From Anatilimnocola aggregata (GTDB taxonomy: Bacteria > Planctomycetota > Planctomycetia > Pirellulales > Pirellulaceae): DNA of 64,000 nucleotides. The notes beneath the pieces are model-generated. The model did not search any database. It was not told the origin of the DNA and worked only from the letters and a program-made list of their open reading frames with translations. Positions within the stretch are counted from its first letter, which is position 1. Every line of letters begins with the position of its first letter. Below, in pieces: positions 1 to 8,290 of the stretch. The stretch spans positions 4,712,001 to 4,776,000 of the forward strand of contig NZ_CP036274.1 in NCBI RefSeq assembly GCF_007747655.1, in the 5' to 3' direction. The position numbers and the translations under genes were made by a program.

Positions 1-1
1 G

Positions 2-301
2 AATGCATTGGTGCAAGACATTGAGCCGTTCTTGCTGACGGGGCGCAGTCCGCTGAGGCGGCTTGACACTTCGCAGCGCTGCAGTTGGTACTTCGAAGAG
101 TTGCGACGGCGCATCGACACAGCGGAGATACAGGTGGTTGTTAGCAGCCTCGAGCAATTCTGCGAGCGGCGGCGGCAAATGAACTTGCAGCAGTCGTTGC
201 ACTTTTGGCTGCATGGGTGGCTGAGTATTCATCTGCCCTTGGCAATGGCGCTCGTTATCTTGCTGGTCGGTCACATCTGGTTCGCCCTGCGTTACAGTTA
301 A
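2..301 (+). CDS. C-terminal part of a membrane protein, possibly cytochrome b-like (5' truncated)
   Basis: The reading frame is open to the left edge, so this is the last ~100 residues of a longer protein. The visible part is a soluble arginine-rich segment followed by one C-terminal hydrophobic helix (about residues 68-97). The helix carries two histidines in the pattern WLHGWLxIHLP, and a third histidine sits near its end. This resembles haem-ligating helices of cytochrome b-type quinone oxidoreductase subunits, but the domain that would identify the family lies outside the window. It ends 6 bp before a decahaem cytochrome and is probably the membrane partner of that operon. Function is inferred from context only. 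Confidence 0.55.
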   Translation, partial: NALVQDIEPFLLTGRSPLRRLDTSQRCSWYFEELRRRIDTAEIQVVVSSLEQFCERRRQMNLQQSLHFWLHGWLSIHLPLAMALVILLVGHIWFALRYS

Positions 302-307
302 TCACCG

Positions 308-1816
308 ATGAAGGCCAACAACATTCCATCGAACCGAGAATCGAGCAAGCAGCGGGCCCTGCGCATTGGGCTGAGCTATCTGGCTCGCAGCGATGCCTTC
401 GTCCGCAGTAAGTTCTTCTGGGCGGCCGTTTGTTCGTTTCTCGCCGTCGCTTATCTCGGCTGGATTGTTGTGGGCAGCGAACCGGCAGTCGCGCAGCTAT
501 CGCCCGCGCCACTGGCTGCGGTGCATGCCCGCTCGAACGGCCGATGCGCAGACTGCCATCTCGACTATGTTCCGCTCGGTGCCAACTCGCACGGGGTGAG
601 TCTGCTGACCTCCGCGTTCAACGGCTTTCAGCATTCGCAAACTATTGACGCAAATAAGATTTCGCAGGCCAGTTGCAGCAGTTGTCACGAGCGCCACGTC
701 GTCACGCCGCATAATCCCAACCAACGGCCCGACGATGTGGCAAGTTGTGCCTCGTGCCATGCAGAACATCGTGGACATGCGGCACAGCTGACTCGTCCCG
801 ACGACCAGTCCTGCACCATCTGCCATGCAGATATCGCCGCCCACCAACTTCGGACCGATCCAACAAATCCGCTGCCGAATGTCTCTCACTTTGCTTGCTC
901 GTCGGCGGCCAATCCACCGCATCCCAAGTTTCGTTCGCTACCGAAGACGGACGACAACCAGTTCAAGTTTAACCATCAACTTCACTTGCGACTGGGCCAG
1001 TGGCCGAACAACAGCAGCGAGTCGAAAGGGCCTTGGACCCTTGGTCGGATTGCTGCGGAGCTGCGGGAACAATACCAAACCTCACCGGGGCAACCAGACA
1101 CAACGGCCGTGCAGCTCGATTGTGCGTCGTGCCATCAGCCCGATCGTAACGGGCCTTCACCGCAAAGCGGCAAGTACATGCAGCCCGTTCGCTTCGAGCA
1201 GCATTGCCAGGCGTGTCATCCGCTGGACGTCGCTTCGGTGGCCAGTGGCAAACCGCTGAACTTGAACATTCGCCACGGGCTGAAGCAGGACGAGATTCGC
1301 GAAGCGCTTTTCGCTGGCTTAGTGAAACATCAGGCCGGAGAAACCGCTCAGAGTTTGCCTCACTTGTCACCGAACACCCCTATTCCCGGCAAGACGCCCG
1401 GCAACAACCTGGCCCAGAACCTGGCCGATCAATCGCAAACCATTGCGTTGCAGACCAAGCTGTACAACGACACCTGCTTGAAGTGCCACACCGAGCAAGA
1501 ATTTCCACCCAAGATCCTGCACGAGCCGATCGACTTCCCACCGCCGAAGTTTCCTGACCGCTGGTTGCTGCAGGCCCGCTTCGATCATGGCGCGCATCGC
1601 GACTGGGCGAAGTGCAGCGACTGCCATGCCGCTGCTGATGCGCAGCCTGGCGAGGGGAAGACGCAACTTGACGATTCTCAAGTGATGATTCCGAACATCG
1701 ATAACTGCGTGCAATGCCACGCTCCCACGAGCACACATAGTCATTTTCGAAGTTCGGCGCGCTTCGACTGTGCCGAGTGCCACCGCTATCACGACCACTC
1801 CGCGGGAAAGCAATAA
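308..1816 (+). CDS. Membrane-anchored decahaem c-type cytochrome
   Basis: A 502-residue protein with an uncleaved-looking N-terminal membrane helix (about residues 36-57) and a periplasmic part with ten CXXCH haem c motifs: CADCH, CSSCH, CASCH, CTICH, CASCH, CQACH, CLKCH, CSDCH, CVQCH and CAECH. The first four are clustered near the N-terminus, and additional histidines between motifs could serve as distal ligands. This matches cytochrome c3/doubled-CXXCH type proteins. Role: electron relay at the outer face of the cytoplasmic membrane. It is the second visible gene of an operon, 1 bp before the start of the next cytochrome and upstream of NADH-diaphorase-like genes, so it may take electrons from (or give them to) that module through the upstream membrane subunit. 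Confidence 0.85.
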   Translation: MKANNIPSNRESSKQRALRIGLSYLARSDAFVRSKFFWAAVCSFLAVAYLGWIVVGSEPAVAQLSPAPLAAVHARSNGRCADCHLDYVPLGANSHGVSLLTSAFNGFQHSQTIDANKISQASCSSCHERHVVTPHNPNQRPDDVASCASCHAEHRGHAAQLTRPDDQSCTICHADIAAHQLRTDPTNPLPNVSHFACSSAANPPHPKFRSLPKTDDNQFKFNHQLHLRLGQWPNNSSESKGPWTLGRIAAELREQYQTSPGQPDTTAVQLDCASCHQPDRNGPSPQSGKYMQPVRFEQHCQACHPLDVASVASGKPLNLNIRHGLKQDEIREALFAGLVKHQAGETAQSLPHLSPNTPIPGKTPGNNLAQNLADQSQTIALQTKLYNDTCLKCHTEQEFPPKILHEPIDFPPPKFPDRWLLQARFDHGAHRDWAKCSDCHAAADAQPGEGKTQLDDSQVMIPNIDNCVQCHAPTSTHSHFRSSARFDCAECHRYHDHSAGKQ

Positions 1817-1817
1817 A

Positions 1818-3194
1818 ATGCAGCTTTCTCCGTGTTATAACGTTGTCTCCTTGCTCGCCTTTCTCGCTGCGCTCAGCGGTTGTCAAGAAGCGGTAGCCCC
1901 GCTGTCTGCTGTCGATAGTCGACTGGCCTCGGATGTTACCAATGAGGCAGTTGTCCGTCCTTCGTCGCCACCCAACTCGCCCCATCAGTTCGTTGGCCGC
2001 ATCTCGTGCTCGGCAACGGCCTGTCATGGCGCAACGGACCTAACGAAGGCCAGTTGGCACAACGCCTATCAACTGTGGTCTGCCACCGATCCGCACCGAC
2101 GCGCGTTTGATGTGCTGTATGCCGAGCGTTCGGTGCAGATGTATCGCAAGCTGAAGCAGGATCAGGCCGAGCACATCAACGAGCCGGTCTATTTAAAGTT
2201 TCTGGAAGAGACCTGCATCGGCTGCCATGCGACGCCCATTGCCGGTTCGCTCGCGAATACCTCATTCACCTTTCAAAACAGTCCCGCAGCCTATTGGCAA
2301 GGTGTTTCGTGCGAATCGTGCCACGGCGCTGCCAGCGACTGGATCGAACCACACGATGCAAAAGCCTGGCCTGAAAGTGGTCAACCCGAGCGTGCTCGCG
2401 TTGCTCAACATACGGGCTTTCAAGATCTGCGCTCGCTCAACGATCGCGGAGCAGCCTGCGTGAAGTGCCATGTGGGCCCGCAATCAATGGGCACTCGCCT
2501 GTACGACGTGAATCACGACTTAATCGCCGCAGGTCATCCGCGCCTGACTTTCGAGTTGCACGCGTATCTCGACAACCTTCCCAAACATTGGGATGAAGCC
2601 GCTGAGCAAGCTCGCCATGACAAACAGATCGCTACAAGTCCCAGTTCGTTTCATTTCGATACTTGGCTCGCTGGCCAACGACAACAGCGGCAGCAACTGG
2701 CGGCCCTCAAGCAAGCGCGAACTGAAACGAACGCGGCACTCCCCGCTGGCCCCTGGGCCGAATTTGCCAATCGCGACTGCCGCGAATGTCATCATCCTAT
2801 CGGTGAACCAACCTTCCGCTTGACGACTCTTCTTAAGCCAGCGCCGACCACTACGTTATTAGACAGAATCAACAGCCCCACGACCGTGCAGCAGCGGGCT
2901 GAAGTGATCGCGCGACTCATCAGCGATAATCGAAGCGCCCCCGGTTCAAACGTATTGCCAACGTGCGACGCGGCGGTGCAGATCTATCTCGCCGCCAAAG
3001 CGTTCGCAGCTGATTTGCCCGCAGGTGATGACTCTACAAGGCTTAACGCTGCGCTCACTCAACTACAGCATATCCTCGCGCAGCACGCCGGGGCCACGCA
3101 GTACGATTTCCCAGGCAAGTTCGACCCGCGCCAAACAGAACTTCAGCAGGCATTCACCGCGCTCGAAGCCACACTCCTTCAACTTTCGCGATAG
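1818..3194 (+). CDS. Pentahaem cytochrome c554-like lipoprotein
   Basis: I chose the ATG at 1818, one base after the upstream stop, because it gives a lipoprotein signal peptide with lipobox LSGC near residue 21; an earlier in-frame ATG at 1770 would overlap the upstream gene. The mature protein (about 437 residues) has an unusual CX4CH motif (CSATACHG) followed by CIGCH, CESCH, CVKCH and CRECH. The NHDLIAAGHPRL segment, with a likely distal haem histidine, is typical of cytochrome c554-like proteins. It resembles two - strand cytochromes at 16.9-20.1 kb in this window. It is probably anchored in a membrane facing the periplasm and exchanges electrons with the decahaem cytochrome encoded just upstream. 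Confidence 0.85.
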   Translation: MQLSPCYNVVSLLAFLAALSGCQEAVAPLSAVDSRLASDVTNEAVVRPSSPPNSPHQFVGRISCSATACHGATDLTKASWHNAYQLWSATDPHRRAFDVLYAERSVQMYRKLKQDQAEHINEPVYLKFLEETCIGCHATPIAGSLANTSFTFQNSPAAYWQGVSCESCHGAASDWIEPHDAKAWPESGQPERARVAQHTGFQDLRSLNDRGAACVKCHVGPQSMGTRLYDVNHDLIAAGHPRLTFELHAYLDNLPKHWDEAAEQARHDKQIATSPSSFHFDTWLAGQRQQRQQLAALKQARTETNAALPAGPWAEFANRDCRECHHPIGEPTFRLTTLLKPAPTTTLLDRINSPTTVQQRAEVIARLISDNRSAPGSNVLPTCDAAVQIYLAAKAFAADLPAGDDSTRLNAALTQLQHILAQHAGATQYDFPGKFDPRQTELQQAFTALEATLLQLSR

Positions 3195-3216
3195 TCTCCA
3201 GTCAGGCCCAGCCCGC

Positions 3217-5148
3217 ATGATTATTCAGGAACTGCAACGACTGCAAACGGAGCACGGCTATTTGCCGCGGCAAGCGCTGCGTCAATTGGCCGACCGCCTG
3301 GCAGTCCCGCACTATCGCATTCAAGAGGTCGCCAGCTTCTATCCTCACTTCCGCCTGTTTGCCGGCGAGGCGGAGGAAGCTGAGGGGCGAAAAGCTCTGC
3401 CGCAGATCGAAGTCGCCGTTTGCCGCGATATGGCTTGCCGACTCCGCGGCGCAGCCCAGATCACCGAACAACTGCAGGGCGTCGCCGAGAGGAATGCAAC
3501 AATCGCAATTCATGAAGTATCGTGCCTCGGCCGCTGCGATCGTGCGCCGGCCGTGCGCGTGCATACGAACAGCGGCGATCACTGCGTGCGCAATCTTCTC
3601 GGCCGCTCACCAGCTGAAGTGAGCGACATAGTTGCCCGCATGGCATCAGCCACTCCAGAAACTGCGGATACTCTGCCCGATGACAAAGATGGCTTGCTTC
3701 CCCACTCGGCCGAAACTTGGAAGATGAATGCCTACGCTGGGCAGTCTGCCGATCAGCGTTACGCCGCCCTTCGCCAGTGGCTCAGCGTGCTGCAGAATCC
3801 ACCGAGCACGCGTGCCAAACCAACCGACGCTCCGCCCAGCGCCGGGCGCGACGACAAACCGGCTCACCCGATCATCGCGGCCCTTTGGACAGCCAACCTG
3901 CTTGGCATGGGTGGAGCCGGTGGTCGTGCCTGGAAGAAGTGGGACGAAGTGCTGCGGGCCAAAGGGCATACCAAGTACGTCGTCTGCAATGGTGATGAGA
4001 GCGAGCCCGGTACTTTCAAAGATCGCGAGATTTTCCTTCGCACGCCGTATCTGGTCATTGAGGGGATGATTCTCGCCGGACTCTTGCTACGGGCGAAGAA
4101 GGGGTACATCTACATTCGTCACGAGTACGAAGAGCAAATCGCCGCCGTCCGCGCCGAGATTGAACGCGCCCGCAAGTTAGGCCTTTGTGGTAAGAGTATC
4201 CTTGGCACCGAACTGGGCTTCGAGCTCGAAGTATTCGTCAGCCCAGGTGGCTACATTTGTGGCGAACAAACGGCCCTCATTCAGGCTATTCAAGACGAAC
4301 GCGCGGAACCGCGCAATCGCCCGCCAGAATTGCAAACGAACGGCCTGTGGGACATGCCGACGCTCCTCAACAACGTCGAGACATTCGCCTGGGTTCCGGC
4401 GATTCTCACGCAAGGCAACAGCGACGGTGCCTGGTACTCGGCGCTCGGTCAGCCCAAGTCACTCCCCGTCAAAGAGAATGCCACGCCCCACTATCAAGGC
4501 GCGCGGTTCTTCTCCGTCTCCGGCGATGTTGCCCAGCCCGGCGTCTACGAAGTTCCCATCGGCATAACCCTCGGCGAGTTGATCGACCATTATTGCGGCG
4601 GTATCAAGGACGGGCTGCCACTTAAGGCGGTCGCCACTTCGGGACCATCGGCTGGTTTTTTACCTGCGACCATCCCGCTCGATGCTTTCAGCCCGCGCGT
4701 GCGGCAAAAACTGGCTGACCATTGCCTTGTTTCTGCCGGCGACAAAGAATTTCAACTCCGCCGCTTGCCGCTGGAACTGGGCGTGGTGCGCGATCTGAAC
4801 TTGATGCTCGGCGGCGGCATCGTCGTCTATGCCAGCGATGCCGACCTGGTCGATCAGGCCGTCGCTTGCCTCAGGTTCTATCAGTCCGAATCGTGCGGCA
4901 AGTGCGTTCCCTGCCGCATTGGTTCCACCAAACTGGTCGAAATTGGCGAGGACTTGCAAGCCGGACGGCTGACTGCTGCCGAGATCGAAAGCCTGCTCGC
5001 AAATCCGGGCGGGCGAGTGTTGGATTTGGCTCAGGCAATGGCCGAGACAGCGATCTGCGGGCTGGGCAACGTGGCCCCTAATCCCCTGCGTACTTTGTTG
5101 TCTTATTTTCCCAGCGATGTGCGACGTCACGTTCGCGCGGAGCAGTGA
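3217..5148 (+). CDS. NuoE-NuoF fusion, NADH-dehydrogenase/diaphorase subunit (HoxF-like)
   Basis: A 643-residue cytoplasmic protein. Residues 1-150 form a NuoE-like thioredoxin-fold domain with the [2Fe-2S] ligands CX4C (CRDMAC, about 68-73) and CX3C (CLGRC, about 103-107). The rest is NuoF-like: FMN/NADH-binding loop LGMGGAGG (about 229), the CNGDESEPGTFKDRE segment (about 257), the GGYICGEQTAL segment and the C-terminal [4Fe-4S] ligands CGKCVPC (about 560) plus CGLG (about 614). The fusion order matches HoxF of NAD-reducing hydrogenases and NAD-linked formate dehydrogenases. It should oxidise NADH (or reduce NAD+) and pass electrons to the next gene product. The start at 3217 avoids the overlap that longer in-frame starts would make with the upstream cytochrome gene. 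No hydrogenase or molybdopterin subunit is visible. Confidence 0.9.
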   Translation: MIIQELQRLQTEHGYLPRQALRQLADRLAVPHYRIQEVASFYPHFRLFAGEAEEAEGRKALPQIEVAVCRDMACRLRGAAQITEQLQGVAERNATIAIHEVSCLGRCDRAPAVRVHTNSGDHCVRNLLGRSPAEVSDIVARMASATPETADTLPDDKDGLLPHSAETWKMNAYAGQSADQRYAALRQWLSVLQNPPSTRAKPTDAPPSAGRDDKPAHPIIAALWTANLLGMGGAGGRAWKKWDEVLRAKGHTKYVVCNGDESEPGTFKDREIFLRTPYLVIEGMILAGLLLRAKKGYIYIRHEYEEQIAAVRAEIERARKLGLCGKSILGTELGFELEVFVSPGGYICGEQTALIQAIQDERAEPRNRPPELQTNGLWDMPTLLNNVETFAWVPAILTQGNSDGAWYSALGQPKSLPVKENATPHYQGARFFSVSGDVAQPGVYEVPIGITLGELIDHYCGGIKDGLPLKAVATSGPSAGFLPATIPLDAFSPRVRQKLADHCLVSAGDKEFQLRRLPLELGVVRDLNLMLGGGIVVYASDADLVDQAVACLRFYQSESCGKCVPCRIGSTKLVEIGEDLQAGRLTAAEIESLLANPGGRVLDLAQAMAETAICGLGNVAPNPLRTLLSYFPSDVRRHVRAEQ

Positions 5149-5154
5149 GTACTT

Positions 5155-7824
5155 ATGCCGGCTAAGATCTTTGTCGATGAAATCGCACGAGCCTGGGAAG
5201 AAGAAGGGCTCTTCGCGCGCGACTTGAACGGCCAGCTGATCCGGGCGGAAGATGCGACTGCCAAGCAATACGCGCAGTTCGTCACGATGACGATCGACGG
5301 CCAGTCAATTTCGGTTCCTCGCGCTACACCCGCGGTCGATTCGCAAGGAAACATCATTTTTCTCGATGCGGCCGGTCGCACGCAGCCGAGGCAAACAACC
5401 ATCCTCGATGCTCGCAATGCGCTCAAAAATCAAGAGCAGCAATCGGCAACTGCCAGCGACTGCGAACACTTCATTCCCACCGTCTGCCATCTTGCGCATC
5501 TCAATCCGGCAGGTGTCTGCCGCGTCTGCTCGGTTGCCGTGGCGAAGCAGGATGCCAACGGACGAATTTCGGTCCAGGACAAACTGGTCCCTGCCTGCCT
5601 GCAGCCGGTTCAGCCGGGAATGATGGTCTACACGCTCGACTGCCCGGCGGATGCTAGTACCACCGACGACTCCAAAGCCCGCGAAGTCGCATTGGCCGCG
5701 CGCAATCGAGTGCGCACGAATGTGAAAACGCTCGTCGAACTTCTCGCCGCCGATCACTTGCCAGGGCTTCGACCCGCTACTGCAACGGGCGAAGCGAGCG
5801 ACCTCGAACAACTCCTCGACAAGCTCCAGCAGAAAGGGCTCGGTATCGAGCGGACTCGACTCGCGCCGCGTCGCAGCCAGGGTTCGCCAAAAGTTAATGG
5901 GCACGCCCCGCTTGCCAACAACGCTTCGCAGCGTGATACCTCCTCGCCCCTGATCGTGGTCGATCATCAGGCCTGCATTCTGTGCGATCGCTGTGTCCGT
6001 TCCTGTAGCGACATCAAGCAGAACTTCGTGATCGGCCGCACCGGCAAGGGATATCTCACCGAGATTGGGTTCGACCTGAACGAACCGATGGGTGAATCGT
6101 CGTGCGTGGAGTGCGGCGAATGCGCGCTCGCTTGTCCCACGACTGCACTCACCATTGTGAAGCCACCGGAAGAACCAGCCTGGTGGCTGGAGCAAGTCGG
6201 CGGAACCAACAGTGCAACGGGCAAGCTATTTTCAGGACATCCCGGCAAGTCAGCTGCAACTCCCGCATCGCTGGCCAATCATCGCTATCTCGGCCACCTC
6301 TCTTATCGCCAGCGGCAATGGTTTCAGTATTCGGTTGTCCGCTGGGAACTCCAACCGGGCGACGAACTTTGTCGCAAGGGGGAATATGGTTTTACCGCGT
6401 TCCTGCTGGAAAGTGGCCAGTTTGAAGGGTGGCGTCAGGATCCGCGCGACGCGCAGTCAGACGCAACAGCGAATCCAAGTGCCAGCGGGGGAATTTGGAG
6501 CTACTTCGGACTCTCCTCAGCCACAACCAAGCGCACCGCCAGCGTGGAGCTTGGCCAGCCCGACTTTGAGTGCGGCACCGAGGCCATCATCTTGGGCGAG
6601 ATGACGCTCATCAGTCATCAGGCGCGTAGGGCGACCTTGCGCGCCAAGACGTCGTGCGTCGTGTACGAAATTCGCCGCAATGTGCTCTATGCACTGCAGC
6701 GCCACCCGCACGTTCGTGAAGAGTTAGATCAGGTCTATCGTGGCCGCGCGCTGCGCGACGTGCTGCAGTTCGTTCATCAGCGTGCGGGACGAAACTTAAG
6801 TCACCGCCTGTTTGGCGAACTGGGGCAAGAAGATCTCGAAGCGTGCCGGCGATTTCTGGATCAAGCGAGTCGGCAGCCCGTATCAGCGACGAATCCCAAG
6901 CGGCAGGTCGACCTGATTCGCGTCGAGCCCGGCCAGGTGATCTGCCGGCAGGACGAACTGGCGGAAGATTTTTACATCATTCGCATCGGCCACGTGAACG
7001 TGACGCAAACGATCGGGGGCGAAGAGCGCGTGATCGACTATTTCCGTCCCAATCACTCCTTCGGCGAAATTGCCTGTGTGGCCGATTGGGACGAACTGCA
7101 AACCGAACTCTCGCTGAAGCCCGATGCCAGTCGGCGAACGGCAACCTGCACCGCTCTGGACGACGTCGAACTGGTGCGGGTCGACAAGCAGATCTTTCGT
7201 CAGTTGCTCTTGCAGGTGCCTGCCCTGCGAAAGATTGTGCTCGCAAGGGCTAAACAGTTGAAGGGTTTCTCGCCGCCGGCAACCACACCAGGTGCCCGAC
7301 CAACCACCAACACGCCGATCCTGCGCGAGTTCACCGAACAAGGTCTTTACAATGCCCAGCGTTTGCTGGTGCTCGATCTGGAAGCATGTACGCGCTGCGA
7401 TGAATGTACGAAGGCTTGCTCCGATACGCACGACGGCGTCACGCGGCTGATTCGCGAAGGCCTGCGCTTCGATAAATGGCTCGTAGCCAGTTCGTGCCGC
7501 TCCTGCACCGACCCTTATTGCCTGGTAGGCTGCCCCGTCGATTCGATTCATCGCGATGGCGAGCGGCTAGAAATTCAAATCGAGGATCATTGCATCGGCT
7601 GCGGGCTGTGCGCGAAGAATTGCCCCTATGGCAACATCAACATGCACGAGCAGTCGCAAGGGAAGGCGACGATTTCGCACCGCGCAAGCACCTGCGATCT
7701 CTGTCATAAAATCGTGGGGCCCAATGAAGACGTCAGTTGCGTTTTCGCTTGTCCGCACAACGCCGCGTTCCGCATGAGCGGGACAGAGCTACTGGCGAAG
7801 ATCGAAGGTTATCGGCCGGTCTAG
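5155..7824 (+). CDS. NuoG/HoxU-like iron-sulfur protein with two cyclic-nucleotide-binding domains
   Basis: An 889-residue protein, 6 bp after the NuoEF fusion. In order: a [2Fe-2S] domain with cysteines spaced as in NuoG/HoxU (about 103-130); two CX2CX2CX3C ferredoxin motifs (CILCDRCVRSC about 273, CVECGECALAC about 317); two CRP-type cyclic-nucleotide-binding domains (about 379-535 and 549-699), each with recognisable phosphate-cassette remnants (GEMTL...RRAT and FGEIA...RRTAT); and a C-terminal ferredoxin region (about 745-876) with CTRCDECTKAC, CRSCTDPYCLVGC, CIGCGLCAKNC and CDLCH...CVFAC. There is no molybdopterin domain. It likely relays electrons between the diaphorase and a further acceptor, with ligand control through the inserted domains; ligand binding is inferred, not shown. 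Confidence 0.85.
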   Translation: MPAKIFVDEIARAWEEEGLFARDLNGQLIRAEDATAKQYAQFVTMTIDGQSISVPRATPAVDSQGNIIFLDAAGRTQPRQTTILDARNALKNQEQQSATASDCEHFIPTVCHLAHLNPAGVCRVCSVAVAKQDANGRISVQDKLVPACLQPVQPGMMVYTLDCPADASTTDDSKAREVALAARNRVRTNVKTLVELLAADHLPGLRPATATGEASDLEQLLDKLQQKGLGIERTRLAPRRSQGSPKVNGHAPLANNASQRDTSSPLIVVDHQACILCDRCVRSCSDIKQNFVIGRTGKGYLTEIGFDLNEPMGESSCVECGECALACPTTALTIVKPPEEPAWWLEQVGGTNSATGKLFSGHPGKSAATPASLANHRYLGHLSYRQRQWFQYSVVRWELQPGDELCRKGEYGFTAFLLESGQFEGWRQDPRDAQSDATANPSASGGIWSYFGLSSATTKRTASVELGQPDFECGTEAIILGEMTLISHQARRATLRAKTSCVVYEIRRNVLYALQRHPHVREELDQVYRGRALRDVLQFVHQRAGRNLSHRLFGELGQEDLEACRRFLDQASRQPVSATNPKRQVDLIRVEPGQVICRQDELAEDFYIIRIGHVNVTQTIGGEERVIDYFRPNHSFGEIACVADWDELQTELSLKPDASRRTATCTALDDVELVRVDKQIFRQLLLQVPALRKIVLARAKQLKGFSPPATTPGARPTTNTPILREFTEQGLYNAQRLLVLDLEACTRCDECTKACSDTHDGVTRLIREGLRFDKWLVASSCRSCTDPYCLVGCPVDSIHRDGERLEIQIEDHCIGCGLCAKNCPYGNINMHEQSQGKATISHRASTCDLCHKIVGPNEDVSCVFACPHNAAFRMSGTELLAKIEGYRPV

Positions 7825-7848
7825 AATAGCTGCCAAGAGCGCTGGTCA

Positions 7849-8262
7849 TTAATGGCCGTGCTTGAGCCCGTCCGTCTTATAGGTTCCCCCGCCCCCTTGC
7901 GCGCGGCGGCCGTGCGTCCAATTGAGCGCCACGCGCTTGGGAAAAAAGCCGAAATAATCCCAGCCGAAGGTTCCTTCGTCACTGTGGCGGCCTTCGCCCA
8001 AGAGGGGAACGCTGCCGCCGACATAATAGCCGCCGTAATAGCGCGTGTTCGCAGGAATCGCATGCGCTCGAACCGACTGCGCGAACCCGGCGCGGCAGTG
8101 ATCTCCTTGGCGATAATCGAAGCCGCCACCGCCATAGGCAAAGTTGATCGCCGCTGCTTGATCGGCCGACAGTTCATGAACCTCTTGCGCATCCGCGTTG
8201 TCGACTGCGCATAGAAAACACAGCGATAACACAATCATCAGCAGAATTAGTCGCAGTGTCAT
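7849..8262 (-). CDS. Small secreted planctomycete protein, unknown function
   Basis: A 137-residue protein starting at the ATG at 8262, which places a clear signal peptide (about 26 residues ending ADAQ) at the N-terminus; the longer frame upstream adds a non-hydrophobic leader. The mature part is rich in Gly, Tyr and His, with a GGYYVGG segment and a C-terminal YKTDG motif. From memory, small secreted proteins of this type are frequent and multicopy in Pirellulales, but I know of no assigned function. It converges on the iron-sulfur operon, with 24 bp between the stop codons. Confidence 0.7.
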   Translation of the reverse strand: MTLRLILLMIVLSLCFLCAVDNADAQEVHELSADQAAAINFAYGGGGFDYRQGDHCRAGFAQSVRAHAIPANTRYYGGYYVGGSVPLLGEGRHSDEGTFGWDYFGFFPKRVALNWTHGRRAQGGGGTYKTDGLKHGH

Positions 8263-8290
8263 CTCACATCCATGTTGAATCGGCCATGCC

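Noticed and set aside
5155-7824. CRP-type transcription factor
   Set aside because: It has cyclic-nucleotide domains but no helix-turn-helix, and is dominated by ferredoxin-type cysteine motifs.
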